Part shown: in pieces, positions 43,916 to 52,835 of the stretch
Position numbering within the stretch: position 1 is the first letter of the stretch
Layout of the letters: each line of letters opens with the position of its first letter
Assembly (NCBI RefSeq): GCF_000253295.1
Contig: NC_015717.1
Coordinates: 248,001 to 312,000, forward strand
From: Hyphomicrobium sp. MC1
GTDB lineage: Bacteria > Pseudomonadota > Alphaproteobacteria > Rhizobiales > Hyphomicrobiaceae
Direction of reading: 5' to 3'
Length of the DNA: 64,000 nt
Translations under genes and position numbers: made by a program
Notes under the pieces: generated by a model
The model's input: only the letters and a program-made list of their open reading frames with translations
Told to the model about the DNA's origin: nothing
Databases searched by the model: none

Positions 43916-45751
43916 ATGCATGTTGGAGAGCAGCTGCATGCTCTTCAGCAGGAAATTCTTGTCGGAATTGCGCTGGGCGATTCGCTTGAGAATGTCCTGA
44001 CAACTTTCTGTCTCGGCGTTGAGGCGCTGGCGCCGGGCGTCATCTGCTCGATATCAGGCGTGGACGACGAGCGGCTGACGTTTATCGCCGGCCCTTCCGT
44101 TCCCGATTCCTATGCGAGACAGATTGCCGGCATTCATATCGGACCGACGGTCGGGTCTTGCGGAACCGCCATTTATTTGCGCCGCGCCGTTGAAGTTCGC
44201 GATATCGAGACGGATCCGCTGTGGACGCCCTATAAGTCGCTTGCTTTGCCTTTCGGACTGCTTGGATGCTGGTCGTGTCCGATCGAGGCGGTCGATGGGC
44301 GCGTGCTCGGCGCCTTTGCATTCTATTTTCGCGAGAAGCGCGGCGTCAGCCTTTTCGAGCGTCAGATCGCGGGCGAGTGCGTTAAATTCTGCGCGATGGC
44401 CATCGAGAATTCCGAGGCGCGGACGCGGCTCAATAATCTGGCGTTCTTCGATCCACTGACCGGACTTGGAAATCGCGTCACGCTCAAGAACAGGCTTGGC
44501 ATTATTCTGCAGCGGGCGAGCGAGATGCGGCGCGCCGTTGCCGTGTATCATATCGATATTTCGGAATTCCGCGCAATCAACGATCTTCACGGCCGTGTCG
44601 TCGGCGATATGGCGCTCGTTAAGGTCGCCCAGCTTTTGCGTTCGGTAGCTCTCGATTGCGATCTCATCGTTCGGATGGGTGGCGACGAATTCATTGTCGT
44701 GAAAACTGAGACGTCCGACGATTTCGATTCCGAGCAATTCGCCGAAGCCATCGTTTCGGGGCTGCGCGGGCGCTACCGGATCGAGCGCGGCGAAGAATTC
44801 ATGATCGATGTGCGCGTTGGCCTCGCGAATTTTCCGCAGGACGGCGGAGAGCTGGACGAACTGCTCGAACACGCCGAGATGGCACTGTTGCGCGCAAAGC
44901 GGAGCGGTGGCCGCTTCGCAATGTTCGAGCCGCAGATGGAGCACGAGCGGCGGCAGCGTCGTTCGCTCGAACGCGATGTCGGCCTCGCCGTCGAGAGACA
45001 GGAGCTCTCGCTTGTCTTTCAGCCTCAGGTCGATGCGAAAACCGGATCAGTCACAGCTTTCGAGGTTCTCCTGCGCTGGGTGCATCCGGATGCGGGTCTG
45101 ATCTCGCCGGATCATTTCATTCCCGTTGCGGAGGCCAACGGAGCTATTCACGGGATGGGCGAGTTCGTCTTGCGGGAAGCCTGCCGGGAAGCTGCGCAAT
45201 GGCGTGAAAAATTTCGGGTCGCGGTGAACGTATCTGCGGCGCAAATCATGCGCAGCGATTTCGTGCAACTCGTGACCGATGTGCTGTCCGAGACGGGGCT
45301 TGAACCCCATCGTCTCGAAATCGAGGTGACGGAAAGCCTCTTCATTCAGGATCTCGCCGCCGCTTCATCGATCTTGCGCCGCTTGAAGCGGTTGGGCGTC
45401 AGCGTTGCGATGGACGATTTCGGCACCGGGTATTCGTCGCTCAGCACGCTGAGGGCATTTCCGTTCGACCGCATCAAGGTCGATCGCAGCTTCGTCAGCG
45501 ACATGGTCAACAACTCAGACGCGGCCGCGATCGTCAATTCGGTCATCGGGCTTGGGCGCGCGATGGGGCTGTGCGTGGTGGCCGAAGGCGTTGAATCGCA
45601 GGAACAGCTGGCGATGCTGCGCCTTATCGGTTGTGACGAAATTCAGGGCTACCTCTTCGGCAAGCCGCTCCCGGCTGAAAACTATGCCGATATTACGGGG
45701 CCGCAAGTCGTGTTCAACGACATTCACGACAAGCATTCGGCCGTTCTATAG
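43916..45751 (+). CDS. GAF-GGDEF-EAL protein, cyclic di-GMP turnover
   Basis: 611 residues with three domains: GAF sensor (about 15-165, QQEILVGIALGDSLENVLTTFC ... GSCGTAIYLRRAVEVRDI), GGDEF cyclase (about 175-335) and EAL phosphodiesterase (about 350-600). The cyclase signature RMGGDEFIVV is intact. The phosphodiesterase has EVLLRW in place of EALLRW and keeps the metal and catalytic residues seen in LEIEVTES, MDDFGTGYSSL, IKVDRSFV and VAEGVES, so both activities are possible. No transmembrane segment. The GAF domain likely sets which activity dominates. It is followed by a methyltransferase in the same direction at about 160 bases. Confidence 0.95.
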   Translation: MHVGEQLHALQQEILVGIALGDSLENVLTTFCLGVEALAPGVICSISGVDDERLTFIAGPSVPDSYARQIAGIHIGPTVGSCGTAIYLRRAVEVRDIETDPLWTPYKSLALPFGLLGCWSCPIEAVDGRVLGAFAFYFREKRGVSLFERQIAGECVKFCAMAIENSEARTRLNNLAFFDPLTGLGNRVTLKNRLGIILQRASEMRRAVAVYHIDISEFRAINDLHGRVVGDMALVKVAQLLRSVALDCDLIVRMGGDEFIVVKTETSDDFDSEQFAEAIVSGLRGRYRIERGEEFMIDVRVGLANFPQDGGELDELLEHAEMALLRAKRSGGRFAMFEPQMEHERRQRRSLERDVGLAVERQELSLVFQPQVDAKTGSVTAFEVLLRWVHPDAGLISPDHFIPVAEANGAIHGMGEFVLREACREAAQWREKFRVAVNVSAAQIMRSDFVQLVTDVLSETGLEPHRLEIEVTESLFIQDLAAASSILRRLKRLGVSVAMDDFGTGYSSLSTLRAFPFDRIKVDRSFVSDMVNNSDAAAIVNSVIGLGRAMGLCVVAEGVESQEQLAMLRLIGCDEIQGYLFGKPLPAENYADITGPQVVFNDIHDKHSAVL

Positions 45752-45914
45752 ACGTCGCGAATTTTACCCCGCGGATCAAAAAGGATGCGTGAGCATTTGG
45801 TGCGCCGAGTTCGGAATGCACTTCGTCCACATACGAATATTCCGTATTGAACATTTTTTATGGCGCACTGTTTGAATTTCCCTAGTATCCTCCCGGTTCG
45901 ACAAGGAGGGGGCG

Positions 45915-46649
45915 ATGATGGTCGGCGACGTTATGGACGGCGTGACGGCGGATCTTCTGGCCTTTCACGGATCTTCAACCACGACCGCGCACTACATCAA
46001 AATTCATGCTCCGCGGAATGCACATTGCGTTCGAGATATCGAGCGGGCGGTTCCAAAGGGCGCTTCAATTTGCGATATCGGCGCCGCGCCATATACGGCT
46101 ACAGAAACGTTGGCTCGGCTCGGCTATCACGTCACCGCGTACGACACCGCTTTGCCGGCCGAAAGCCTCGCGCGGTGGCTGTCATTTGAAGTGATCAAAG
46201 GCGATACCAGTACTGCCCATATTCAACTTCCCTCCGGTACGTTCGATGCCGTCGTGATGAGTGAAGTGTTCGAGCATTTGCATGTGAATCCAATCATCAC
46301 GATGCGGGAAGTTCAGAGGATTTTGAAGCCCGGCGGTTTGCTTTACCTGACGACACCCAACGGGCTCGGCCTTCGCAAGATTTGCAAAGTCGTTCGAGAG
46401 GGGAAGTTCACGGATTTTTACGAGAATTGGTCTCGCCTCGAAGCGAGTGGCGAAATGGGCCACGTGACCGAATACACGCCTTTTGAAATCCGGCACTTTA
46501 TGGAGCAGTGCGGCTTTCGATCCGTAAATGTTCGGACCGAAAATGTCTATTCGAAGTCAAATAAATTCGAACACTACTTCTGGAAGCTCGTCACCACGCC
46601 GTTTCCGCTGAAGCGAGAAACGATCGTGTGTACAGCTTCCAAGCCCTAG
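45915..46649 (+). CDS. Class I SAM-dependent methyltransferase
   Basis: 244 residues. Motif I is ASICDIGAAPYTATETLARLGYHVTAYD (with D-I-G-A in place of the usual D-x-G-x-G), motif II VIKGDTS..., motif III FDAVVMSEVFEHLHVNP and motif post-III EVQRILKPGGLLYLTTPNG, as in the Methyltransf_11/12 group. The C-terminal part (HVTEYTPFEIRHFMEQCGF) resembles enzymes that modify small molecules or glycolipids. Substrate unknown. Monocistronic; converges on the CoA transferase gene. Confidence 0.9.
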   Translation: MMVGDVMDGVTADLLAFHGSSTTTAHYIKIHAPRNAHCVRDIERAVPKGASICDIGAAPYTATETLARLGYHVTAYDTALPAESLARWLSFEVIKGDTSTAHIQLPSGTFDAVVMSEVFEHLHVNPIITMREVQRILKPGGLLYLTTPNGLGLRKICKVVREGKFTDFYENWSRLEASGEMGHVTEYTPFEIRHFMEQCGFRSVNVRTENVYSKSNKFEHYFWKLVTTPFPLKRETIVCTASKP

Positions 46650-46704
46650 CGCGCTGGGATACTTCGGGGCTCGGAGATATTGCGTTCGTTCGTGTGGTTC
46701 GAGA

Positions 46705-47901
46705 TCATGTTAGCCAGGGATCGTTTCCCGCTTGGAGGCGTTCCAGAACGGCATCGGTATCCGCACCTAGCTTGGGACTGGCGGTGGTGGCGGCACAGGG
46801 GATGCCGTCGATCACGATGGGGCTGCGAACGGTCGGCACGGGCGCCGCGCCGGGCCGGGCAAGGTCCTGGCGTAATCCGCGGGCAACGACTTGGGGATCG
46901 GCAAAAACCTGATCGAGCCGGTTGACGGGGCCGGCCGGAACGCCGGCCGTTTCCAGTGCCGCGAGCAGGTCGCTTGCTGTGCGCTTCGCAATTTCAACGG
47001 CGAGAAGCGGTATCAGCTCAGCGCGGTTGGCGACGCGGCGGGCATTGGTCTTGAAGCGCTCGTCGGCTGCGAGGCCTTTGAGTCCGAGCAGATCGCAGAC
47101 GCGCGCGAACTGGCCGTCGTTGCCGGCGGCGATGATGATCGGCCCATCGGCCGTTTCGAACACCTGATAAGGCACGATGTTGGGGTGCGCATTGCCGAGG
47201 CGGCGCGGCGGCGTTCCGGACGCTAGATAGTTCATGGCCTGGTTGGCCAGCACCGAGACCTGCGTATCGAGCAGTGCCATGTCGACATGTGCGCCTTCGC
47301 CTGTCGCATTGCGGCGGTTAAGGGCCGCCAGGATGCCGATGGTGCCGTAGATGCCGGTGAAGATGTCTGCGAACGCCACGCCGATCTTCTGCGGCTCACC
47401 GTCGGGCGCGCCGGTCAGATCCATGATGCCGCCCATGCCCTGGACGATGAAGTCGTAACCCGCGCGCGGCGCATAAGGCCCGGTCTGGCCGAAGCCGGTG
47501 ATCGAGCAATAGATGACGCCGGGGTTGATGGCTTTGATCGCCGGATAATCGAGACCGTATTTGGCAAGGCCGCCGACCTTGAAGTTCTCGATGATGACGT
47601 CGGCCTGTTTGGCGAGCGCGACCGCCGTTTCACGGCCTGCGGGGCTGTCGTAGTCGAGCGCGATCGATCGCTTGCCGCGGTTCGTCGCGTGGAAGTAGGC
47701 CGCCGATCCGGCGCCATCGTCATCGGCGATGAAGGGCGGCCCCCAGGCCCTGGTATCGTCGCCGCCGTCTGGCCGTTCGACCTTGATGACGGAGGCGCCG
47801 AGGTCGGCGAGCGTCTGACCGGCCCAGGGTCCTGCGAGCACGCGGGCGAGTTCCAGCACGCGTAGGCCCGCAAGCGGTTTCGGACTTTCAGACGTCATCA
47901 T
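46705..47901 (-). CDS. CaiB/BaiF family CoA transferase (glutarate-type)
   Basis: Class III CoA transferase of 398 residues. N-terminal PLAGLRVLELARVLAGPWAGQTLADLGASVIKVERPDGGDDTRAWGPPF is the CoA-binding segment; the catalytic Asp is expected in the LTGAPDGEPQKIG/VDMALLDTQ region (DMALLD near residue 180). It overlaps the glutaryl-CoA dehydrogenase gene by 4 bases. That pairing is typical of a succinyl-CoA:glutarate CoA transferase, which would activate glutarate for the dehydrogenase. Known from the family context; the substrate is an inference. Confidence 0.88.
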   Translation of the reverse strand: MMTSESPKPLAGLRVLELARVLAGPWAGQTLADLGASVIKVERPDGGDDTRAWGPPFIADDDGAGSAAYFHATNRGKRSIALDYDSPAGRETAVALAKQADVIIENFKVGGLAKYGLDYPAIKAINPGVIYCSITGFGQTGPYAPRAGYDFIVQGMGGIMDLTGAPDGEPQKIGVAFADIFTGIYGTIGILAALNRRNATGEGAHVDMALLDTQVSVLANQAMNYLASGTPPRRLGNAHPNIVPYQVFETADGPIIIAAGNDGQFARVCDLLGLKGLAADERFKTNARRVANRAELIPLLAVEIAKRTASDLLAALETAGVPAGPVNRLDQVFADPQVVARGLRQDLARPGAAPVPTVRSPIVIDGIPCAATTASPKLGADTDAVLERLQAGNDPWLT

Positions 47902-49085
47902 GCGAAGGCCTGCAGTCCGGTGATGGCGCGGCCGAGGATCAGGGCGTGAATATCGTGCGTGCCTTCATACGTGTTGACTGTTTCGAGGTTCAGCATGTGA
48001 CGCATGACCTGGAACTCTTCCGAGATGCCGTTGCCGCCGTGCATGTCGCGCGCTATGCGGGCGATGTCGAGGGCTTTGCCGCAGTTGTTGCGCTTGATGA
48101 GCGAGATCATTTCAGGCGCGAACTTGCCATTGTCGAGCAAGCGGCCGACGCGCAGCGCCGCCTGCAGGCCGAGCGTGATTTCGGTCTCCATGTCGGCGAG
48201 CTTCTTTTGCACGAGTTGCGTCGCGGCGAGCGGGCGATTGAATTGTTTGCGATCGAGTGTGTATTGCCGGGCCGCGTGGAAGCAGAACTCGGCGGCGCCG
48301 AGCACGCCCCAGGCGATGCCGTAGCGGGCACGGTTCAAGCAACCAAACGGGCCGGCCAAGCCTTCCGCGTTCGGCAGCAGCGCCTCGTCGGAGACTTCGA
48401 CACCGTCCATGACGATCTCGCCGGTGATGGATGTGCGCAGGGACAGCTTGCCGGCTATCTTCGGCGCGGACAGGCCTTTCATGCCTTTTTCGAGGACGAA
48501 GCCTTTGATCTTGTCGCCGTGCGCCTGAGATTTTGCCCAGACGACGAAGACGTCAGCGATCGGCGCGTTGGTGATCCACATCTTCGCGCCTGAGAGGCGG
48601 TAACCGCCATCGATCTTCTCCGCGCGCGTGCGCATGCCGCCGGGATCGGAACCGGCGTCGGGTTCGGTCAGGCCGAAGCAGCCGATCAACTCGCCGCTTG
48701 CGAGCTTCGGCAGATATTTTACGCGCTGCGCCTCGCTGCCGTAGGCATAGATCGGGTGCATGACCAGAGACGACTGCACGCTCATCATCGAGCGGTAGCC
48801 GGAATCGACGCGCTCGACCTCGCGCGCAATCAGTCCGTAGGAGACGTAGTTCGAATCCGAGCCGCCGTAGTCTGCGGGAAGCGTGGGGCCGAGCAGACCG
48901 AGCGCACCCATCTCACGGAAAATGCCGGGATCGGTTTTTTCCTCGGCATAGGCTTCGATGACGTGCGGCTGCAGCTTGTCTTGGGCGAAAGCTCGCGCCG
49001 TGTCGCGGATCAGCTTCTCGTCTTCCGACAACTGATCTTCCAAAAGAAGAGGGTCTTCCCAATCGAATTTCAAACCGACCGACAC
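47898..49085 (-). CDS. gcdH: Glutaryl-CoA dehydrogenase
   Basis: Flavin acyl-CoA dehydrogenase that oxidises and decarboxylates glutaryl-CoA to crotonyl-CoA. The N terminus FDWEDPLLLEDQLSEDEKLIRDTARAFAQDKLQPHV and the C-terminal DMHGGNGISEEFQVMRHMLNLETVNTYEGTHDIHALILGRAITGLQAF, with the catalytic Glu in YEGTHD, are characteristic. GTG start at 49085, after AGGAG, gives 395 residues, the usual size; the open frame extends to 49256 without sense. Partner of the CoA transferase (4-base overlap). Endpoint of Lys, Trp and some aromatic or nicotinate catabolism. Confidence 0.95.
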   Translation of the reverse strand: MSVGLKFDWEDPLLLEDQLSEDEKLIRDTARAFAQDKLQPHVIEAYAEEKTDPGIFREMGALGLLGPTLPADYGGSDSNYVSYGLIAREVERVDSGYRSMMSVQSSLVMHPIYAYGSEAQRVKYLPKLASGELIGCFGLTEPDAGSDPGGMRTRAEKIDGGYRLSGAKMWITNAPIADVFVVWAKSQAHGDKIKGFVLEKGMKGLSAPKIAGKLSLRTSITGEIVMDGVEVSDEALLPNAEGLAGPFGCLNRARYGIAWGVLGAAEFCFHAARQYTLDRKQFNRPLAATQLVQKKLADMETEITLGLQAALRVGRLLDNGKFAPEMISLIKRNNCGKALDIARIARDMHGGNGISEEFQVMRHMLNLETVNTYEGTHDIHALILGRAITGLQAFA

Positions 49086-49274
49086 GTGATGCTCCTGATC
49101 AGCAGTGCTAATTCGGCGCCACCATAGGTGCCGCGCTGGAGATAGGGAACAGGGACTGTGAATTGGTTCCATTTGGTCTTGATGCGGATCAAGAGGACCG
49201 TGGTGTCCATTGCCGTCGACGCTTCGCAATGCCATATGGGCGGTACATCGCGCCATCCTTCAAGGTTCCATTCC

Positions 49275-50054
49275 ATGTCCAAGCGCCCTCTCGTCGGTGT
49301 CATTTGCTGCCAGCGCAACCCAGCGGATCCTTTTCAGGGCGTCGCTGAGCGATATCTCAGGGTCGCCCCGTTCATGGAGGCAGATCTCGTTCTCGTGCCG
49401 TCGCTGCCGGACATCATGGATGCGGCTTCGATCCTCAGCCGGCTGGACGGCATCATGCTGACGGGAAGCCCGTCGAACGTCGCGCCGAAGCTCTATGGCA
49501 GCGCTGATGCGGGTGAAGGGCCGTTCGATCCCGGCCGCGATGCGATGTCGTTTCGGCTGATCGCGGAATCGGCTGAGCAGAACCGGCCGGTGCTCGGCAT
49601 CTGCCGCGGCTTTCAGGAAGTCGCGGTTGCCTATGGCGCGACGCTCAGGCCGGACCTCGGTGCCGCCGGACGCGAGCAGGTTCACCATGCGGCGCCTGAC
49701 GTGGCGTTTGCGGATATGTTCGCGTTTGAGCATCCAGTTGATCTGGCGCCCGAGGGCGTGCTGGAACGCGTGATGGGCGCGCCGTCGATCACCGTCAATT
49801 CGGTGCACTTTCAGGGCATCCGCGATCTCGGCAGCAAGCTCGCCGTCGAGGCGACAAGTCCTGACGGCGTCGTCGAGAGTATCCGGCCGAAGTCGGGCGA
49901 GCGCATCCTGGCGGTGCAATGGCATCCGGAATGGCGTGTCGCGGACAATGCCAACTCGCGCGAGCTTTTCGCGTGGTTCGGATTGCTGCTCAGAGGCGCG
50001 ACGATGCAGGAAGCCGCCGAGCGCGTCGCCGAGATGGCGCGGCAGGCGGGCTGA
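49275..50054 (+). CDS. Class I glutamine amidotransferase-like hydrolase (peptidase C26)
   Basis: 259 residues from MSKRPLVGVICCQRNP; the longer frame from 49158 overlaps the promoter region of gcdH and is not favoured. Nucleophile Cys is in GICRGFQEVAVAYG, the His and Glu in QWHPEW. Related to gamma-glutamyl-GABA hydrolase PuuD, which releases GABA in putrescine use; AANRP-like features are not decisive, so the substrate is uncertain. Divergent from the gcdH unit. Confidence 0.9.
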   Translation: MSKRPLVGVICCQRNPADPFQGVAERYLRVAPFMEADLVLVPSLPDIMDAASILSRLDGIMLTGSPSNVAPKLYGSADAGEGPFDPGRDAMSFRLIAESAEQNRPVLGICRGFQEVAVAYGATLRPDLGAAGREQVHHAAPDVAFADMFAFEHPVDLAPEGVLERVMGAPSITVNSVHFQGIRDLGSKLAVEATSPDGVVESIRPKSGERILAVQWHPEWRVADNANSRELFAWFGLLLRGATMQEAAERVAEMARQAG

Positions 50055-50060
50055 CGGTCC

Positions 50061-50744
50061 TCAATGAACTGAGGTGAGGGTCGCCTGCAGAGCGCCCTGG
50101 ATGCCGGTCATCAGAATTTGCACGCCGATGCAGAGCAGCAGAAACGCTGAGAGCCGCGTCAAGATGCGAGCACGGCCGGGGCCAAGCAGTGAGACAAGGC
50201 GGTCGGCGTAGGCGTAGCAGGCGCCCACTGTCAGCGCGACGGCGATAGCTGCCCCGCAGGTGCCCGCGAAAAACGGTAGAAGCTCGGCGGCTTCGCGTGG
50301 CCGGTTGGCGCTCAACGCAATCGCAACCGAGATCGTGCCGGGTCCCGTGGTGAACGGCATGGTCAACGGAAAGAACGCAACGTCGCTGCCCCATGCGGCG
50401 GCCCTGTTGGTGCCGGACGCATGGTCCTGCTTACGGTCTTCGGTCTCTTGCGGATTGTAGAGCATGCGCCAGCCGGAGACGGCGACGACGGTGCCACCCG
50501 CGACACGCAAAGCATCAATGCCAACGCCGAAAAAGCTCATCAGCGTCGCGCCGACGAGCAGCGAGACGAGCATGACGATGGCAGCATAGGTCGCGACACG
50601 CCACGCCAATGAGACACGTTCGGGATGCGGGCGACCGAGCGTGATCTGGCTGTAGATCAGCGCGCCGCCGAGCGGATTGACGATCGAGAACAAGGCGGGA
50701 AAGGCAACGAGAAAACTCGTGATGATGCCGCTGAGGTAAGCCAT
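50061..50744 (-). CDS. MarC family integral membrane protein
   Basis: 227 residues with six hydrophobic segments (near 8-28, 44-65, 72-90, 118-138, 150-172, 190-215). The N-terminal FPALFSIVNPLGGALIYSQIT and MPFTTGPGTISVAI segments are the conserved MarC/YhgN motifs. The role of the family is unclear; it was once thought to give multiple-antibiotic resistance. Converges on the C26 hydrolase gene, 6 bases apart. Confidence 0.93.
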   Translation of the reverse strand: MAYLSGIITSFLVAFPALFSIVNPLGGALIYSQITLGRPHPERVSLAWRVATYAAIVMLVSLLVGATLMSFFGVGIDALRVAGGTVVAVSGWRMLYNPQETEDRKQDHASGTNRAAAWGSDVAFFPLTMPFTTGPGTISVAIALSANRPREAAELLPFFAGTCGAAIAVALTVGACYAYADRLVSLLGPGRARILTRLSAFLLLCIGVQILMTGIQGALQATLTSVH

Positions 50745-50829
50745 GGATTTCGCTTAAGGGACCCCCGGGTAGATCGAAGGACGATCTTCTAGCCCTGAAA
50801 GCGTTGGCGCGATAGTGCGGCCGAACGGA

Positions 50830-51276
50830 CTACCACTTGAGTGATTGTTCTGTTCCGCCGAAAACTTCCTTCAGCCGCCGGTCCGTGCCGGGCGACAGCC
50901 GTTCCGGCAGATCGTCGAGGGCGCAGAAACGCTGTTCGGCGATTTCGGCGTTGGCTTCGGGCATGACGGCGCGCTGCCAATGACGAATAAGAAAAAGAAT
51001 GATGTGATCGCCGGGGTAATCATCGAAGTGGGAATAGATGCCGATCAGACGCGGCGGTGCGGTGATGGTAATGCCGGTTTCCTCCAGCACCTCTCGTGCG
51101 AGCGCGGTTTCGACGTCTTCGCCATGCTCGATGCCGCCGCCAGGAAAGTGCCATCCGGGACGATAGCCGTGGCGAATGAGAAGCACGCGCGAAGCGTCGT
51201 CGACGATCAGGCCTTGAGCGCCGAGCGTGACGATATCGGCGCGTCGCGTAAGAAAAGATTTCAGGCGGCTCAGCAT
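50830..51276 (-). CDS. Nudix hydrolase
   Basis: 148 residues from MLSRLKSFLTRRADIVTLGAQGL. The Nudix box GGGIEHGEDVETALAREVLEETGI is complete, with metal-binding Glu residues. Substrate unknown (nucleoside diphosphate-X). It overlaps the end of the FAD monooxygenase gene by 7 bases, so the two are co-transcribed. Confidence 0.92.
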   Translation of the reverse strand: MLSRLKSFLTRRADIVTLGAQGLIVDDASRVLLIRHGYRPGWHFPGGGIEHGEDVETALAREVLEETGITITAPPRLIGIYSHFDDYPGDHIILFLIRHWQRAVMPEANAEIAEQRFCALDDLPERLSPGTDRRLKEVFGGTEQSLKW

Positions 51277-52463
51277 AGGGGAGTGCTCCAGCCGTAGAGC
51301 CAATCGAAGCCGGCCATGACACGCTCGGGCGAACGCAATTTCATGACCGCGTTGCGCGCAAGTGCTGTGGGCCCGTGCATATGATAGATGCGGCCGTTGC
51401 GGATGGAAGCCTCGACAACTTTGCTGATGCGCGGGTGACGGGCTTGTTCGTAGTTCTGAAGCGCGTGTTCGAGTTCACTATTTGAAGCCGCGATGCACGA
51501 CGCCAGCGCGATCGCGTCTTCGAGCGCCATGACGGCGCCTTGTGCGAGAAACGGCAGCATCGGATGCGCGGCATCGCCGAGCAGTGCTGCGCGGCCCGAC
51601 GTCCAATGTGTGAGGGGCGGCAGACGATAGAGCGACCATTGCCGCCAGGTCTGCGTGCTGTTCGCCAGCGACCGAAGCGACGGCGCGAAGGATTTCATTT
51701 TGTCTTTGACGGCGTCGGTGGCGGCAGGTGCGTCCCAGTCTTCGCTCAACGCCGGATCGTCGGCGATGACGACGATGGCGATGTCGCGTCCGCCGGTGAC
51801 GGGGTAGTGCACTGCGTGTGCGCCCGGCGATAGCCATATATGTACGGCGTTGCGCGCAAGTTCGGGCGGCATGTTTTCTGCTGTCGTGATGCTGCGAAAG
51901 GCGGTTTTGCCGACGGGAGTCGGAACGGCCGATTCGCCTGCGATGCTGCGGCGGAGCGTGGACCACAGCCCGTCTGCCGCGACGAGAAGCGAAGCGCTCA
52001 ACACTTCGCCTGATGCATCGACCGCGGCGATACCATTCGGTTCGTCACGGCAAGCGGTAATTTCAGTCGCGCGCGAGAGCGTGATGCGCGGCTCGCTTTC
52101 GGCGCGCGTTCGCAGTGCGGAATGCAAATCGCGGCGATGCGCGGTCCAGTATGGTGCACCATGGCGCTTGGCAAGCCACGAACCGAGGGGCAAACGCGTC
52201 AGCTCGCGGCCAGACGCGCCATCATGGACGATGAGCGTGTCGGGGCTCGCGACCTTGTTTTCCAGAAATTCCGCGACGCCGAGCTGCTGCAGAATGCGCG
52301 TCCCATTGGGGCCGATCTGGATGCCAGCGCCTTCTTCGGGAAATTCAGCGCGGCGCTCACAAACGCGAACGTCGATGCCGCGCTGGGCGAGCGCGAGGGC
52401 GGTCGCGAGGCCGCCGATGCCGCCACCTGCGATCAGGGCGCTCAGGCGTTGGGAGCCGGTCAC
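51270..52463 (-). CDS. FAD-dependent monooxygenase (salicylate hydroxylase-like)
   Basis: 397-residue group A flavin monooxygenase. The FAD-binding GxGxxG is in IAGGGIGGLATALALAQRG, the DG motif in AADGLWSTLRR and the GD motif in GDAAHPMLPFLAQGAVMALEDA. Family members include salicylate, 3-hydroxybenzoate and 6-hydroxynicotinate hydroxylases, so a role near the aromatic cluster is possible, but it is 30 kb away and co-transcribed with a Nudix gene. Substrate uncertain. Confidence 0.9.
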   Translation of the reverse strand: MTGSQRLSALIAGGGIGGLATALALAQRGIDVRVCERRAEFPEEGAGIQIGPNGTRILQQLGVAEFLENKVASPDTLIVHDGASGRELTRLPLGSWLAKRHGAPYWTAHRRDLHSALRTRAESEPRITLSRATEITACRDEPNGIAAVDASGEVLSASLLVAADGLWSTLRRSIAGESAVPTPVGKTAFRSITTAENMPPELARNAVHIWLSPGAHAVHYPVTGGRDIAIVVIADDPALSEDWDAPAATDAVKDKMKSFAPSLRSLANSTQTWRQWSLYRLPPLTHWTSGRAALLGDAAHPMLPFLAQGAVMALEDAIALASCIAASNSELEHALQNYEQARHPRISKVVEASIRNGRIYHMHGPTALARNAVMKLRSPERVMAGFDWLYGWSTPLC

Positions 52464-52488
52464 GCGAATTCCGAAACGTGTCTAGAGT

Positions 52489-52731
52489 TCAAGCTGCATC
52501 TGCGACGAGGCTATCTTTGGGATCGCTCTCGGTCGCTTTAAGGCGCGGATCGTAGATGTACAGCGTCGAGCAGTAGGGGCACAGGATCTGATTGTCCTGT
52601 CCCATGTCGAGGTAGACGTGCGGATGATCAAAGGGCGGCCGGGCACCCATGCAGTTGAACTCTTTCACGCCGACAAAGATTCGCTCGGCGCCAACGTCGT
52701 TGGCGAAGTGCGGGATTACGGCTCCGGCCAT
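52489..52731 (-). CDS. Zinc-finger CHCC protein (NDUFS6-like)
   Basis: 80 residues, with the zf-CHCC pattern: Cys in FNCMGA, His in PPFDHPHVYLDMG, and two Cys in ILCPYCSTLYIYD. In mitochondria the homologue NDUFS6 is a complex I subunit with a zinc site; in alphaproteobacteria the short protein is likely an accessory complex I subunit. Start gives MAGAVIPHFANDVG. Downstream of nothing on the same strand; FAD monooxygenase follows by 25 bases and may be co-transcribed. Confidence 0.92.
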   Translation of the reverse strand: MAGAVIPHFANDVGAERIFVGVKEFNCMGARPPFDHPHVYLDMGQDNQILCPYCSTLYIYDPRLKATESDPKDSLVADAA

Positions 52732-52835
52732 GCTTCATCCTTCCGCGATGGGAGATGTTTGGCCGCACCATATCCTCGTGGCGGCGGGGATGGTAGGGGA
52801 CATAAAAAAACTTTCGGGCAATTGAGTGCGGCAGC

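Noticed and set aside
51270..52463. 6-hydroxynicotinate 3-monooxygenase (NicC) as the specific identity of the FAD monooxygenase
   Set aside because: The family fits, but motifs visible by eye do not separate NicC from salicylate-type hydroxylases, and the gene is 30 kb from the cluster beside a Nudix gene.
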